Below, piece by piece: positions 33,557 to 42,568 of a DNA stretch of 64,000 nt. Both the position numbers and the translations under genes were made by a program. The DNA comes from an uncultured Acidobacteriaceae bacterium (GTDB lineage: Bacteria > Acidobacteriota > Terriglobia > Terriglobales > Acidobacteriaceae), in assembly GCA_903849645.1 (NCBI GenBank), contig CAINJJ010000037.1:160294-224293 (forward strand), read 5' to 3'. The notes under the pieces were generated by a model, which saw only the letters and a program-made list of their open reading frames with translations, had not been told where the DNA came from and ran no database searches. Every line of letters starts with the position of its first letter. Position 1 is the stretch's first letter.

Positions 33557-33632
33557 GAGTTAGAGACACAGCTCTACCTTGTGCCGCGGATAACTATCCG
33601 ACGCGGCAATTGAGATAGAACGAGCCTAACTC
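33557..33632 (-). ncRNA. Structured RNA element between Y RNA-like units
   Basis: Nested pairs are GAGTTAG / CTAACTC (7 bp, 33626-33632 with 33557-33563), GCTC / GAGC, TATC / GGTA (one G-U on the minus strand), TGCCGC / GCGGCA and GGAT / ATCC around AGTT. The 3' side contains GGTAGAGC, as in tRNA D-arms. It lacks the terminal motif of the other elements, so it may be part of a longer transcript or a separate RNA. Confidence 0.45.
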
Positions 33633-33644
33633 GGTCGAACGCTT

Positions 33645-33710
33645 CCCGAGGGAACAAGCGAAGACAGTTTCGAGGTACAGTCGATGGATGTGTCTTCCAC
33701 GCCACTCGGG
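33645..33710 (-). ncRNA. Y RNA-like element 4 (short)
   Basis: The ends pair as CCCGAG / CTCGGG (6 bp), enclosing the 7-bp stem GAAGACA / TGTCTTC and a 24-nt loop. The 5' side reads CCGAGTGGCG and the 3' side GCTTGTTCCC, shared with the terminal regions of the YrlA-like RNA. At 66 nt it may be a minimal Ro-binding stem-loop. Confidence 0.5.
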
Positions 33711-33791
33711 CCAAATGGAAACAGACCGGGCTTCGGCTAAAGATCTTGAGCGTGTTGACGGGCTTTGCGCAGGAGGAGAAAAGGCGTGTGG

Positions 33792-33884
33792 CTACTGTTG
33801 ATAGAAAGACCACGCCCGGCGGCCTGTCAGGCTCTGATCGAGCCGTCCCAGCCTGCACAACGAGTTGTACGTTGTTTGTTTCAT
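33792..33884 (-). CDS. Possible 30-residue peptide upstream of the RNA array
   Basis: A short frame MKQTTYNSLCRLGRLDQSL... of 30 codons is preceded by AGGAG at 8-nt spacing. It is basic and has no known domain. It could be a leader peptide for the array transcript or chance. Confidence 0.3.
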   Translation of the reverse strand: MKQTTYNSLCRLGRLDQSLTGRRAWSFYQQ

Positions 33885-34257
33885 CGGGCGTTCTCCTACG
33901 CAGGACTACTGTGCCATAAGTCGAATTGAAAATGCAAGCTAATTTGAAAGTATTTTTCGAGTTATGCTTCCGGTTATCGGAGCAACGGAAACCAGGTTCA
34001 TTCCCCGCACCCGCACCCACCAGTGAATCAGGGGCGTCCGTGGGTCACTTCTCCAGAGCGGGCCAACGATCTGCTCCGCGCAGGACACCGCCGGGAGGAA
34101 CGCCGGGGAGCTCGGAGAAGGTAACCGAATATCAATACATAAAATATTGCAACTGGCACTCTGTGGGTGGTATACGTTGAGCGCTGTTGGATTTCAGCCA
34201 TGATGGCCCTTCTGCGCGAACGCGCGTTGACCACATGCGATGCAGCAAGGAGTGTCG
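33885..34257 (+). promoter_or_regulatory. Divergent intergenic region with a candidate promoter for the glycosidase gene
   Basis: This AT-richer stretch separates the RNA array (minus) from the glycosidase gene (plus). TTGCAA (34147-34152), an 18-nt spacer and TATACG (34171-34176) form a fair sigma70-like promoter on the + strand. I could not place a convincing promoter for the RNA array, although the AT-rich bases near 33920-33960 are the likeliest site. Confidence 0.4.
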
Positions 34258-35778
34258 ATGATGAGCCTGTTTCAGCACGTGAGGCAAAAAGGCATGATTC
34301 CCCGTCTGCTGGCGGCGGGCGTGGTGTGCGCTTGCGCAGCCACTGCCCTGCAGGGCCAGGATGCGTCAAAGCTGACGATCAACTGGGACAAGACCACGGT
34401 GGTATCGAAGTCAACCCCGACGCTGCAGGTGGTGGTCAATCCCCCGCTGCGGCCGGGCGAAGCGCTGGGTATCGCTTCCTATAAGGCGGTGAAGGATCTG
34501 GGCGCGGACTATGTGCGCTACGTGCCGTGGCTGCCCTATCCCAAACTGGGCGTGGCCGAACTGGAGCCGCCCACCAAGGACAAGACGAGCTGGGACTTCA
34601 GCCTGATTGACCCGATGACCAAGGATTTTCTGGCGGCGACCGAGGGGCACTCGACGATTTTGAACTTCAGCACATCGCCCACATGGCTCTACAAGACGGA
34701 CAAGCCGGCCACCTATCCCGACGACCCCAACAAGGTGACCTGGGACTACACGCAGGGTACGGAGCTGCGCGACCCCACGGGCAAGGAGCTGGGCGACTAC
34801 TATGGGCGCCTGGTGGGCTGGTATGTCAACGGCGGATTCACCGACGAGAACGGCAAGAAGCACGAGTCCGGCTACCACTACAAGGTGCCGTACTGGGAAG
34901 TGCTGAACGAAGTGGACTTTGAGCACAACATGACGCCGGAGCAGTACACGGCGCGCTACGACGCGATTGTGGCGGGCGTGCACAAGGCTTCGCCGGATAC
35001 GAAGTTTGTGGGCATGGCTCTGGCGATGCCCAGCCTGGCGCCCAAGTACTTCGAGTATTTTCTGAACCACAAGAATCACAAGAAGGGCACGCCGCTGGAC
35101 ATGATCTCGTACCACTTCTATGCGTCGCCTGTGGCCGGGCAGTCGCTGGACAACTGGCAGTACACCTTCTTTGACCAGGCGGCGGGATTCCTGAATTCAG
35201 TGCGGTATATCGAGCAGATTCGCAAGCGGCTCTCGCCGGAGACGCGGACCACGACCGATGAGCTGGGCGTGATTTTGCCCACGGACAACAAGCCGGGCGA
35301 CGATGTGCCGCCGCCGGCGGCCTATTGGAACCTGGCCGGGGCGCTCTATGCGCATCTCTACATTGAGCTGGCGCAGTTGCAGATTGACGTGGTGGGAGAG
35401 TCGCAACTGATTGGCTATCCGACGCAGTTCCCCAGCGTGAGCATGATGAACTGGCTCAACAACAAGCCCAACGCGCGCTTCTGGGTGCTCAAGCTCATCA
35501 AGGACAACTTCCATCCCGGCGACACGCTGGTGGAGACCAAGCTGGACGGGCCAGACTCCGGCGAGGTGGCGGCGCAGGCCTTTGCCACGCCCGCCGGGCA
35601 CAAGCTGCTGCTGGCCAACAAGAGGAATCGCGTGGTGGAGCTTGCGGTACCGGACGCGGCCAAGGCGACGGCGCTGACGGTGGACCTGGCGACAGGCGAC
35701 GGACCCGCGCGAAGCGTGGCGCTGTCCGACGGCAAAATCAAGCTGGAACCTTTTGCGGTCACGGTGGTGAGCTGGTGA
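34258..35778 (+). CDS. Secreted clan GH-A-like glycoside hydrolase (GH39-like)
   Basis: This 506-residue protein has a signal peptide (about 1-33), then a (beta/alpha)8-type domain. The likely acid/base Glu is in YWEVLNEVDFEH (about 220-231) and the nucleophile Glu in TTTDELGVIL (about 341). The N-E and D-E-L placing fits clan GH-A, and I favour GH39-like over GH5 or GH79. A beta-sandwich ends the protein. The linked rhamnose mutarotase suggests a rhamnose- or uronate-containing substrate. AAGGAG lies 5 nt before ATG 34258. It overlaps the next gene by 4 bp. Confidence 0.65.
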   Translation: MMSLFQHVRQKGMIPRLLAAGVVCACAATALQGQDASKLTINWDKTTVVSKSTPTLQVVVNPPLRPGEALGIASYKAVKDLGADYVRYVPWLPYPKLGVAELEPPTKDKTSWDFSLIDPMTKDFLAATEGHSTILNFSTSPTWLYKTDKPATYPDDPNKVTWDYTQGTELRDPTGKELGDYYGRLVGWYVNGGFTDENGKKHESGYHYKVPYWEVLNEVDFEHNMTPEQYTARYDAIVAGVHKASPDTKFVGMALAMPSLAPKYFEYFLNHKNHKKGTPLDMISYHFYASPVAGQSLDNWQYTFFDQAAGFLNSVRYIEQIRKRLSPETRTTTDELGVILPTDNKPGDDVPPPAAYWNLAGALYAHLYIELAQLQIDVVGESQLIGYPTQFPSVSMMNWLNNKPNARFWVLKLIKDNFHPGDTLVETKLDGPDSGEVAAQAFATPAGHKLLLANKRNRVVELAVPDAAKATALTVDLATGDGPARSVALSDGKIKLEPFAVTVVSW

Positions 35779-36134
35779 GCACGGAAGCGAAGTCACTGAA
35801 CGAGGAAGGCGAGCCGCTCAAGCGGTTCGCCTTCATTCTGCGTTTGCGCCCCGGCGTCTCCGATGCGTATGAGAAGGCGCATCGCGAGGTGTGGCCTGAG
35901 ATGCTGGCCCTGCTCAAGAGCGCGGGCATCAGCGAGTACTCGATCTACCGGCGCGATGAGCTGCTGGTGCTGACCTTGCGCGCCGCGGACTTTGAAGGCA
36001 CCTGGAAGCAACTCGAAGATCATCCGGTGAACCTCCGCTGGCAGCAGGCGATGGCTCCGCTCTTTGCGCCGCATGAGGGGCTGCGGCCCGGCGAGCGGTT
36101 TCCCATGATGGAAGAGGTCTTTTACCTGCCGTAA
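35775..36134 (+). CDS. rhaM: L-rhamnose mutarotase family protein
   Basis: This 119-residue protein matches the RhaM/RhaU (DUF718) family: FAFILRLRPGVSDAYEKAHREVWPEM (the His of AHREVWPE is the proton shuttle), YSIYRR and a C-terminal MMEEVFYLP. It interconverts alpha and beta anomers of L-rhamnose or similar 6-deoxy sugars. GTG 35775 overlaps the stop of the glycosidase gene (GTGA). Confidence 0.9.
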   Translation: MSTEAKSLNEEGEPLKRFAFILRLRPGVSDAYEKAHREVWPEMLALLKSAGISEYSIYRRDELLVLTLRAADFEGTWKQLEDHPVNLRWQQAMAPLFAPHEGLRPGERFPMMEEVFYLP

Positions 36135-36184
36135 GTCGTGCATCGCTTCAGAAGGCGTTTCGCGGGGAAACAAGGAGGACGAAG

Positions 36185-37612
36185 ATGAGCAGGCATTCCC
36201 TGCGCGTGGGGCTGTGCGGCATTGGCCTGGACGCCTATTGGAGCCAGTTTGCGGGACTGAAAAACAAGCTGGAAGGCTATGTGGAACAGGTAGCGGGGCG
36301 CATCAGGCGGCCGGGCGTGGAGGTGGTGAACCTGGGTCTGGTGGATAACCCGGAGCGTTCGCGGCTGGCCGGCCACGAGTGCCGGCGCGAAGACATCGAC
36401 GTGCTGTTTCTCTATGTGACGACCTACGCCCTCTCAAACACCGTGCTGCCCCTGGTACAGCGGGCGGGCGTGCCGGTGATCGTGCTGAACCTGCAGCCCG
36501 AAGCGGCCATCGACTACCAGGCATTCAACGCGCTCGATGACCGCACGGCGATGACGGGCCACTGGCTGGGCTACTGCTCGGCGTGCCCGGTGCCGGAGAT
36601 TGCCAATGTGCTGATGCGGGCGCGGATTCCCTTCCACCAGGTGACGGGCGTGCTGGACGAAGCCGTGGTGTGGCAGGAGATCGAGGAGTGGCTGGCGGCG
36701 GCGCAGGTGCGCTCCACGCTGGCCTCCGCGCGGCTGGGACTGATGGGCCACTACTACAGCGGCATGCTCGACATCATGACCGACGTGACGCTGGTGTCGA
36801 TCGTGTTTGGCACCCACGTGGAGATTGTGGAAGTGGACGAGTTGAGCGCGGATGCGGCCGCCGTGGACGAGGTTGCGCTGGTGAAGCGCGTGGAGGAGTT
36901 CCACCAGGACTTCGATGTGCAGGCAGACTGCCCTGCGGACGAGTTGCGCAGGGCGGCGCGCACGTCGGTGGCGCTGGACGCCTTCGCGGTCCGGCACGAG
37001 CTTGATGCGCTGGCCTACTACTACAAGGGCTCCGGGAACGCGGCCAACGAAGACACCATGAGCTCCATCATTCTGGGCACATCGCTGCTGACGGCGCGGC
37101 ATATTCCCGTGGCCGGCGAGTACGAAGTGAAGAACGCGCTGGCGATGAAGATGATGGACGTGCTGGGCGCGGGCGGCTCGTTTACCGAATACTATGCGAT
37201 GGACTTCATCGACGACGTGGTGCTGATGGGCCACGACGGTCCGGGGCACATCGCCATCAGCCAGGGCAAGACCAAGGTGCGCCCGCTCAAGGTTTATCAC
37301 GGCAAGGTGGGCCGCGGGCTGTCAGTGGAGATGAGCGTGCGCTATGGTCCGGTGACGCTGCTATCAGTCGTGGAGGACGCGGACCTGCGCTTCAAGCTGG
37401 TGGCCGCCGAGGGCGTGTGCGAGGCGGGAGCGATTCTGGAGATTGGCAACACCAACAGCCGTTACCGCTTCCCGCTCGGGGCGCGCGGCTTTGTGAACGC
37501 GTGGAACGCGCAGGGTCCGGCGCACCACTGCGCGGTGGGCGTGGGACACATGGGCTCAACGCTCAAGAAGACCGCGGCGCTGCTGGGAATTGGCTACCAC
37601 CAGGTCTGCTAA
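36185..37612 (+). CDS. L-fucose/L-arabinose isomerase-fold protein
   Basis: This 475-residue enzyme resembles the AraA/FucI superfamily: an N-terminal Rossmann-like region (VGLCGIGLDAYWSQFAGLK), a YVTTYALSNTVLPLVQR loop, the central GLMGHYYSGMLDIMTD, and the C-terminal TEYYAMDFIDDVVLMGHDGPGHIA and GHMGSTLKK. Conserved Glu and His residues for Mn(II) are expected in the latter half. It should isomerise an aldose to a ketose; with the mutarotase next door an L-sugar is likely, but it is not RhaA. A good ribosome binding site (AAGGAGG) precedes it. Confidence 0.72.
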   Translation: MSRHSLRVGLCGIGLDAYWSQFAGLKNKLEGYVEQVAGRIRRPGVEVVNLGLVDNPERSRLAGHECRREDIDVLFLYVTTYALSNTVLPLVQRAGVPVIVLNLQPEAAIDYQAFNALDDRTAMTGHWLGYCSACPVPEIANVLMRARIPFHQVTGVLDEAVVWQEIEEWLAAAQVRSTLASARLGLMGHYYSGMLDIMTDVTLVSIVFGTHVEIVEVDELSADAAAVDEVALVKRVEEFHQDFDVQADCPADELRRAARTSVALDAFAVRHELDALAYYYKGSGNAANEDTMSSIILGTSLLTARHIPVAGEYEVKNALAMKMMDVLGAGGSFTEYYAMDFIDDVVLMGHDGPGHIAISQGKTKVRPLKVYHGKVGRGLSVEMSVRYGPVTLLSVVEDADLRFKLVAAEGVCEAGAILEIGNTNSRYRFPLGARGFVNAWNAQGPAHHCAVGVGHMGSTLKKTAALLGIGYHQVC

Positions 37613-38811
37613 GGCGTTTCGCCGGGACCCAACTGCTGGGGCGTGATGTCGGCATCGGCGTCGGGTTTGCGCAGCGTTACAGGGGTGGTGTTGTGCAGCC
37701 GCTGGAAGGCCTCCAGGGCCTTCTGCTGGCCTTCCCGGTTGCCGAGTGCCCGCTCAGCCTGCGCAAGCCTGTACCAGGCCACCTCGTCGGCGGGATTGAC
37801 GCGTGTGGCGTGTTCCAGGGCAACTGCCGCGGGCTCGGGCGTCTTGCTCTCAAGGCACACGCCGCCGAGGCCGACGAGCGCCTCTTCAAAATCAGGAAAA
37901 CGCTCGAGGACCTGCTCGTAGCGGCGGCGCGCCTCATCCAGATTGCCGAGCTCATGCTGGATGTTTGCCAGTTCGTAAGCGGCGTTGCCGTTGGCGGGGT
38001 CGAGGTCAACTTCAGCGGTGAACTCGCGCACTGCGGCTTCGCGGTCCTCCGGCTTGGCCTGCTCGCGGAAACGGGCGAGATAGACGCGCCCCAGCCGGAA
38101 ATGGATGCCGGGGCGGCGGGGGTCGAGCGCCAGCACATGATTGAACGCGACAATGGACGCATCCCATGCCTTCTGGCTCTCGTTGGCCTCGCCTGAGGCC
38201 TGCAGCATCCAGATGGAGTTGGGCGCCTTGTCGTGGAGCTTCTCCATGGTGACGTAAGCGAAGTTCCCGTAGATGCGGCCCGTGTGGTAGAGGACCTCGG
38301 GGTCTTCGGGATAGAGCTTGTTGAGAGCCAGAGCGGTTTCCACGGCGTCGGCGTCACGGTTGAGGCCGCTGTAGGCGCGCAGGAGTTGCAGGCCGCACAT
38401 GCGGCGGATTTCGGTGTCGGCGGCCAGCTTGAACTGCTTCTCCAGATGAGGCAGAGCCTCGGAGAACTGCCCTAGCTCGGCCAGCGAGAGGCCGAGCAGG
38501 CTGTCGAGACGGGGCAGGCCGGGCTTGAGCTTGAGAGCGGTGTGGATCTCGCTGATGGCGCGCTCATAAAGCCGCTGCTTGAAGCAGAGGACTGCCAGCG
38601 TGGCATGGATTTCGGCGACGCCGGGATTGAGCCTGGCGAGTTTTTCGAAGTTCTCCTGGGCCTCGGCATAATGCCCTGCGCCGAGGGCCTGCTGCCCGGC
38701 AGCCGAGTAGCGCTCCGACTCGCTCTCGGATGCGGACTGCCCGCCGGCGGCGAGAGGAAGAAGGCAGGCGAAGGCAAGGACCCAGAGAAGCCTCAATGGC
38801 GGATGCGTCAT
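37609..38811 (-). CDS. Exported TPR-repeat protein
   Basis: This 400-residue protein has a signal peptide (about 1-24, ending AAGG) and then about nine tetratricopeptide repeats across the full length (e.g. GQQALGAGHYAEAQENFEKLARLNPG, ARRRYEQVLERFPDFEEALVGLG). It is a periplasmic scaffold for protein contacts. It converges on the isomerase gene with a 3- to 4-base overlap of the ends. Such proteins are common next to TonB-receptor genes in Acidobacteriota. Confidence 0.8.
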   Translation of the reverse strand: MTHPPLRLLWVLAFACLLPLAAGGQSASESESERYSAAGQQALGAGHYAEAQENFEKLARLNPGVAEIHATLAVLCFKQRLYERAISEIHTALKLKPGLPRLDSLLGLSLAELGQFSEALPHLEKQFKLAADTEIRRMCGLQLLRAYSGLNRDADAVETALALNKLYPEDPEVLYHTGRIYGNFAYVTMEKLHDKAPNSIWMLQASGEANESQKAWDASIVAFNHVLALDPRRPGIHFRLGRVYLARFREQAKPEDREAAVREFTAEVDLDPANGNAAYELANIQHELGNLDEARRRYEQVLERFPDFEEALVGLGGVCLESKTPEPAAVALEHATRVNPADEVAWYRLAQAERALGNREGQQKALEAFQRLHNTTPVTLRKPDADADITPQQLGPGETP

Positions 38812-38838
38812 GGGATCAGTGTATCTCCGGCAAAGAAA

Positions 38839-38868
38839 ACTCCGCCACGCTTGAGGGCGTGGCGGAGT
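38839..38868 (-). terminator. Intrinsic terminator after the TonB receptor gene
   Basis: ACTCCGCCACGC pairs perfectly with GCGTGGCGGAGT around a 6-nt loop, and on the minus strand it runs into TTTTCTTTG. It ends the receptor transcript. Confidence 0.85.
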
Positions 38869-38893
38869 GAAGTTGAGACAGCGAAGGTTTGAG

Positions 38894-41800
38894 TTAGAAG
38901 GTGAGCTTGCCGCTGAGCTGGATAACGCGCGCAGAGGACGAGTTGGTGATCAAGCCCGCGGTCGGACCGGTCAGGCTGGTGTCGATGGCCGAGCCGCCGC
39001 CGGTTCCACCCGTGATGAGCGCGCCCGTGTCGCCGGCGTATTGGTGATGGTTAAAGGTGTTGAACGTATCCACATTGAGCTTGAAGTTGAAGCGGTCGCC
39101 GAGATGAAGGTTCTTGGCGAAGCCCATATCCCAGTTGTTGATGCCGGGCTGGCGCAGCAGGTTGCGCTTGGTGGTTCCGTACACGCCGAGCAAAGGTTGC
39201 GTGAAGCAGGTCATATCCAGGCGCTGGAACTGCTTTGTGGTGTTGTGAACGGCGCAGCCCGCCTTCTGGTCCGCGCGCTGGAATTGGCTGTCGAGGACAC
39301 CGCCCAGGTCGCCCGCGCCTACGCTCATTGGGAAGCCGGTCTGGAAGGTGGTGATACCGGTGAGTTCCCAGCCGCCGACAGCGGCGTCTGCGATGCGGTT
39401 GATGCCGCCGGCGATCTTCTTGCCGCGGCCGATGGGGAGCTGATAGACGTAGCTGGCAACGAAGCGCCGGTCGACATCGAAGTCCGACGCGCCATAGTCC
39501 AGGTTAGGATGATGGTTGTCCATGGTGCCCTGGTAGCCGGAGCCGGTGGCGCCGACGCCTGCTGCCGCCGATTTGTCGTCCATGCTGTTGGACCAGGTGA
39601 AGACCGAGGTCACAGCCAGGTCGCCCGCGCGATGCTCGAACTTCACATTCAACGCGTTGTAGTGAGAGTACCCGTGCCAATCGCTGTCGATGTAGAAGCC
39701 GTTGAAGTTCTTCCACGGAAGGCGGTCCGACACGCGGCAGGGCGCCTTGTCGAGGTTGATGTACTTGCCGCTTGCCGGGTCTGTGGCCTGGCAGAACGAC
39801 AGGCTTTCTGCCGGAATGCCGTAGGGTTGGCTGATGTTGCGCCGGTCGAGAAGATGAACGGCGTGGGTCCCGATGTAGTTCGCTTCAAGGGTGGTGTTGC
39901 GGGCCAGCTCGCGCTGCACCGAAGCCGTCCAGGATTGAACGTAGGGGTTAAGCGGATTCTCAGACTCGATGACCGCGATGAACGACAGGGTCGACTGGGG
40001 GAACGGCCCCAGGGTCGAGTAGCTCGGGAACAGGTTGTTGCTGAGTTTAGGCAGCGTGGAAACCGAGGTGGGGTTGAGGCTGTTGCGGATCGAGTACGGA
40101 TAGATGTCGGCCGAGTCGTCAATCTCACGGCCTTCGGCAGAGTCATAGAAGATTCCGTAGCCGCCACGAACCACCGTCTTGTCGTTGAGGCGGTAAGCCA
40201 TGCCGAGCCTGGGCGCAAAGGGCGTCTTGGAACCCGCATGGGGAACGGAACCGCAGTAGCGGAGGATGGGGCCGCTGAGAGCGTCTCCGCCGGGGGCGAC
40301 GCCGTTGGTGGACAGCGTCTTGTCTGCATAGCACAGGCCGCCATTGGCGTTCTTGGTGTCGAGCCAGAAGAAGTGGTTCGACGCCTCATAGGCCGCGGCG
40401 CGGTAGTCCCAGCGCAGGCCGATGTTCAAGGTCAGCTTCTGCGTAACCTTCCAGTCATCTTCCGCGTAAGGCGCGAAGTAACTGAAAACGTGGGTCTGAG
40501 GGTTGCCGGCGGTGTTGGTCGGGCTCAGAGGACCAGGCACGAATCCGCTGACGCCGGAGTAGTAGCCCAGCATCATATCAGCGATAGCATTGCCGGTGCC
40601 GCAGAGGGGTGCAGGCGCCGCGCCGTTGACGGAGACCGGCGCGTTGGGGCAGCTTGAAGTTCCGGCCCCGGGGTTGCCGGCCGGAATGGGTAGACTGTTG
40701 TTGATGATGGTGCCTGAACTGAATCCCCAGTCGCCGTAGAAGTCGTCGTCCAGGTTGCGGATGAGGCGCCAGCGGCGATAGTCGACGCCGATGCCGAGGG
40801 TGTGCCGGCCGTGGACCGTGGTAAACGAATCGGCATATTCCCAGGCTGGCTGGTCCGAACCGCTATAAGCGTTGCCCGAGCCCCCGACGCCGCTGTAGCT
40901 GGTGGCTCCAAGGCTCGGCCACGTCTGCTGGAGAGCGGTGAAGTGAGTGAATACACCCGTCAGTGCAAGCTGGCTCACCGCGGCCGGAGTGATAATCGGG
41001 CCGCCCTGCGGAGCATAGGCATCCAGGTAGCCGAATCTGAAGTTGTTCACATTTGATTGGCCGATGTTGATGGTGTGCGACAACTCCCAGTTCTTCTGGT
41101 TCTCGTAGTAATACTCGACACCGTGGACGAGATCGCTGGAGTTGTAGTGGCCCTGGTTGGTGTAGCTGGATTTGGTGAAGCGGAAGAAGACCGAACCGGC
41201 CTTGCCGAGGTTCTGGTCGCCGCGGTAGGTCTGCTGGTTGGTGACCAGCGGGAAGCCGAGGCTCTTGATGTAGTTGGTTACGCCTTCGGCTTTGCCGGTG
41301 AGCGTCGGCGCGGGGTAGTAATTGCTGGCGACCGCCATCTTTCCGACGTTGCCGGTGAAGGCACTGGCGGGAACCTTGTTCCCGGCATAGCCCGATCCAG
41401 TGGTCGGATCGACGGGCATGCAGTTGTAGCCCAGGTTGATGAGCGCCGAGCACTCCAGGGTTCCATAGGCCGGCAAGGGACCGCCAGGCAAAGGCACAGA
41501 GGTTCCATTGATAGTCTGGGTGGTAAGGGCGGGGTAGGTCTCCGCTGAGAAGTCGCCCGTCAAAACCGCCGGATTGGGAAACGACTCCTTTTGGTTGGCG
41601 CCGTTCTTGATGCGCCAGCCCTCGTAGTTGGCCATGAAGAAGCTCTTGTTGCGGCCGTCGTAGAGCTTGGGAATGTAGACCGGGCCGTCGAGCACAAAGC
41701 CGAACTGGTTCTGGCGCAGGACGGGGAGCGTGGTGGCCAGACCGGATTGATAGTCGGTGGCCGTGGCAAAGGGCTTGGCGTCGTACGCGTCGTTGCGGTT

Positions 41801-42568
41801 GAACTCGAAGAATGCACCGTGCAGCTTGTTGGTGCCGCCCTTGCTCACAATGTTGATCTGGCTGGCCGAGAATCCGTATTCTGCCGAATACGTGCCGCTC
41901 TCCACCTTGAACTCCTGAATGGCGTCCTGGGAGAGAATGACGGCCGGGGTGACGAGGGCGGAGTCGGTGTTGACGAGTCCGTCGAGGGTGTAGTTGTTGC
42001 CCTCAGGGCGGCCGCCGTTGATGCTGATGGCGTTGCCTTCGCCCTGACGCATGGTGCCCTGCTCGCCGCCGACCGTGACCGCGCCGGCTCCGACGAGAAG
42101 CAACTGCATGAAGTTGCGGCCGTTCAGCGGGAGTTCTTCAACCTGCTGCTGGCTGACAAGCTGGGAGAGAGCCGCGCTGTCAGTGTCGAGCGTGACGGCC
42201 TGTGCCGTGACTTCGACGGTATCTGTGACGGCGCCGGGCTTGAGAGCCAGGTCAACACGGATCTTCTGGTCGACGTCCAGCTTGAAGCCTGTGGTGACTG
42301 ACTTCTGAAAGCCCTTGGATTCGGCTGCGACCGAATAGGTTCCAGGCTGGAGAGAAGGCGCATAAAAATCGCCGGACGAGCTGGTGACGGTGCGGAATGC
42401 ACTGTTGGTCGCGGTATTGGTCACCGTGACTTTGACGTTGGGAATGATGGCGCCCGTGCTGTCGGTCACCGTCCCGAGGATGGTGCCGGTTGCTCCTGCT
42501 TGCCCGAACATTCTGCCGGCCCCTACCAGCAGGACGAACAGTGCAAGGGTAATCCTGAAAGATCGCAT
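38894..42568 (-). CDS. TonB-dependent receptor with carboxypeptidase-regulatory-like domain (Oar-like)
   Basis: This 1224-residue outer-membrane protein has a signal peptide (about 1-26), a CarboxypepD-reg domain (about 27-115; GTVTDSTGAIIPNVKVTVTN), a plug domain (about 120-250) and a large barrel. It ends with the aromatic C-terminal strand typical of outer-membrane proteins (SGKLTF). Oar-like receptors are the hallmark transporters of Acidobacteriota. Here it is framed by glycosidases and a peptide-like leader, so it likely imports oligosaccharides. No SusD-type lipoprotein is present. Transcribed from a good promoter at 42699-42726. Confidence 0.9.
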   Translation of the reverse strand: MRSFRITLALFVLLVGAGRMFGQAGATGTILGTVTDSTGAIIPNVKVTVTNTATNSAFRTVTSSSGDFYAPSLQPGTYSVAAESKGFQKSVTTGFKLDVDQKIRVDLALKPGAVTDTVEVTAQAVTLDTDSAALSQLVSQQQVEELPLNGRNFMQLLLVGAGAVTVGGEQGTMRQGEGNAISINGGRPEGNNYTLDGLVNTDSALVTPAVILSQDAIQEFKVESGTYSAEYGFSASQINIVSKGGTNKLHGAFFEFNRNDAYDAKPFATATDYQSGLATTLPVLRQNQFGFVLDGPVYIPKLYDGRNKSFFMANYEGWRIKNGANQKESFPNPAVLTGDFSAETYPALTTQTINGTSVPLPGGPLPAYGTLECSALINLGYNCMPVDPTTGSGYAGNKVPASAFTGNVGKMAVASNYYPAPTLTGKAEGVTNYIKSLGFPLVTNQQTYRGDQNLGKAGSVFFRFTKSSYTNQGHYNSSDLVHGVEYYYENQKNWELSHTINIGQSNVNNFRFGYLDAYAPQGGPIITPAAVSQLALTGVFTHFTALQQTWPSLGATSYSGVGGSGNAYSGSDQPAWEYADSFTTVHGRHTLGIGVDYRRWRLIRNLDDDFYGDWGFSSGTIINNSLPIPAGNPGAGTSSCPNAPVSVNGAAPAPLCGTGNAIADMMLGYYSGVSGFVPGPLSPTNTAGNPQTHVFSYFAPYAEDDWKVTQKLTLNIGLRWDYRAAAYEASNHFFWLDTKNANGGLCYADKTLSTNGVAPGGDALSGPILRYCGSVPHAGSKTPFAPRLGMAYRLNDKTVVRGGYGIFYDSAEGREIDDSADIYPYSIRNSLNPTSVSTLPKLSNNLFPSYSTLGPFPQSTLSFIAVIESENPLNPYVQSWTASVQRELARNTTLEANYIGTHAVHLLDRRNISQPYGIPAESLSFCQATDPASGKYINLDKAPCRVSDRLPWKNFNGFYIDSDWHGYSHYNALNVKFEHRAGDLAVTSVFTWSNSMDDKSAAAGVGATGSGYQGTMDNHHPNLDYGASDFDVDRRFVASYVYQLPIGRGKKIAGGINRIADAAVGGWELTGITTFQTGFPMSVGAGDLGGVLDSQFQRADQKAGCAVHNTTKQFQRLDMTCFTQPLLGVYGTTKRNLLRQPGINNWDMGFAKNLHLGDRFNFKLNVDTFNTFNHHQYAGDTGALITGGTGGGSAIDTSLTGPTAGLITNSSSARVIQLSGKLTF

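Noticed and set aside
38894..42568. SusC/SusD-type starch-utilisation pair
   Set aside because: The receptor has a CarboxypepD-reg domain, but no SusD-like lipoprotein gene lies on either side; Oar-like receptors of Acidobacteriota fit better.
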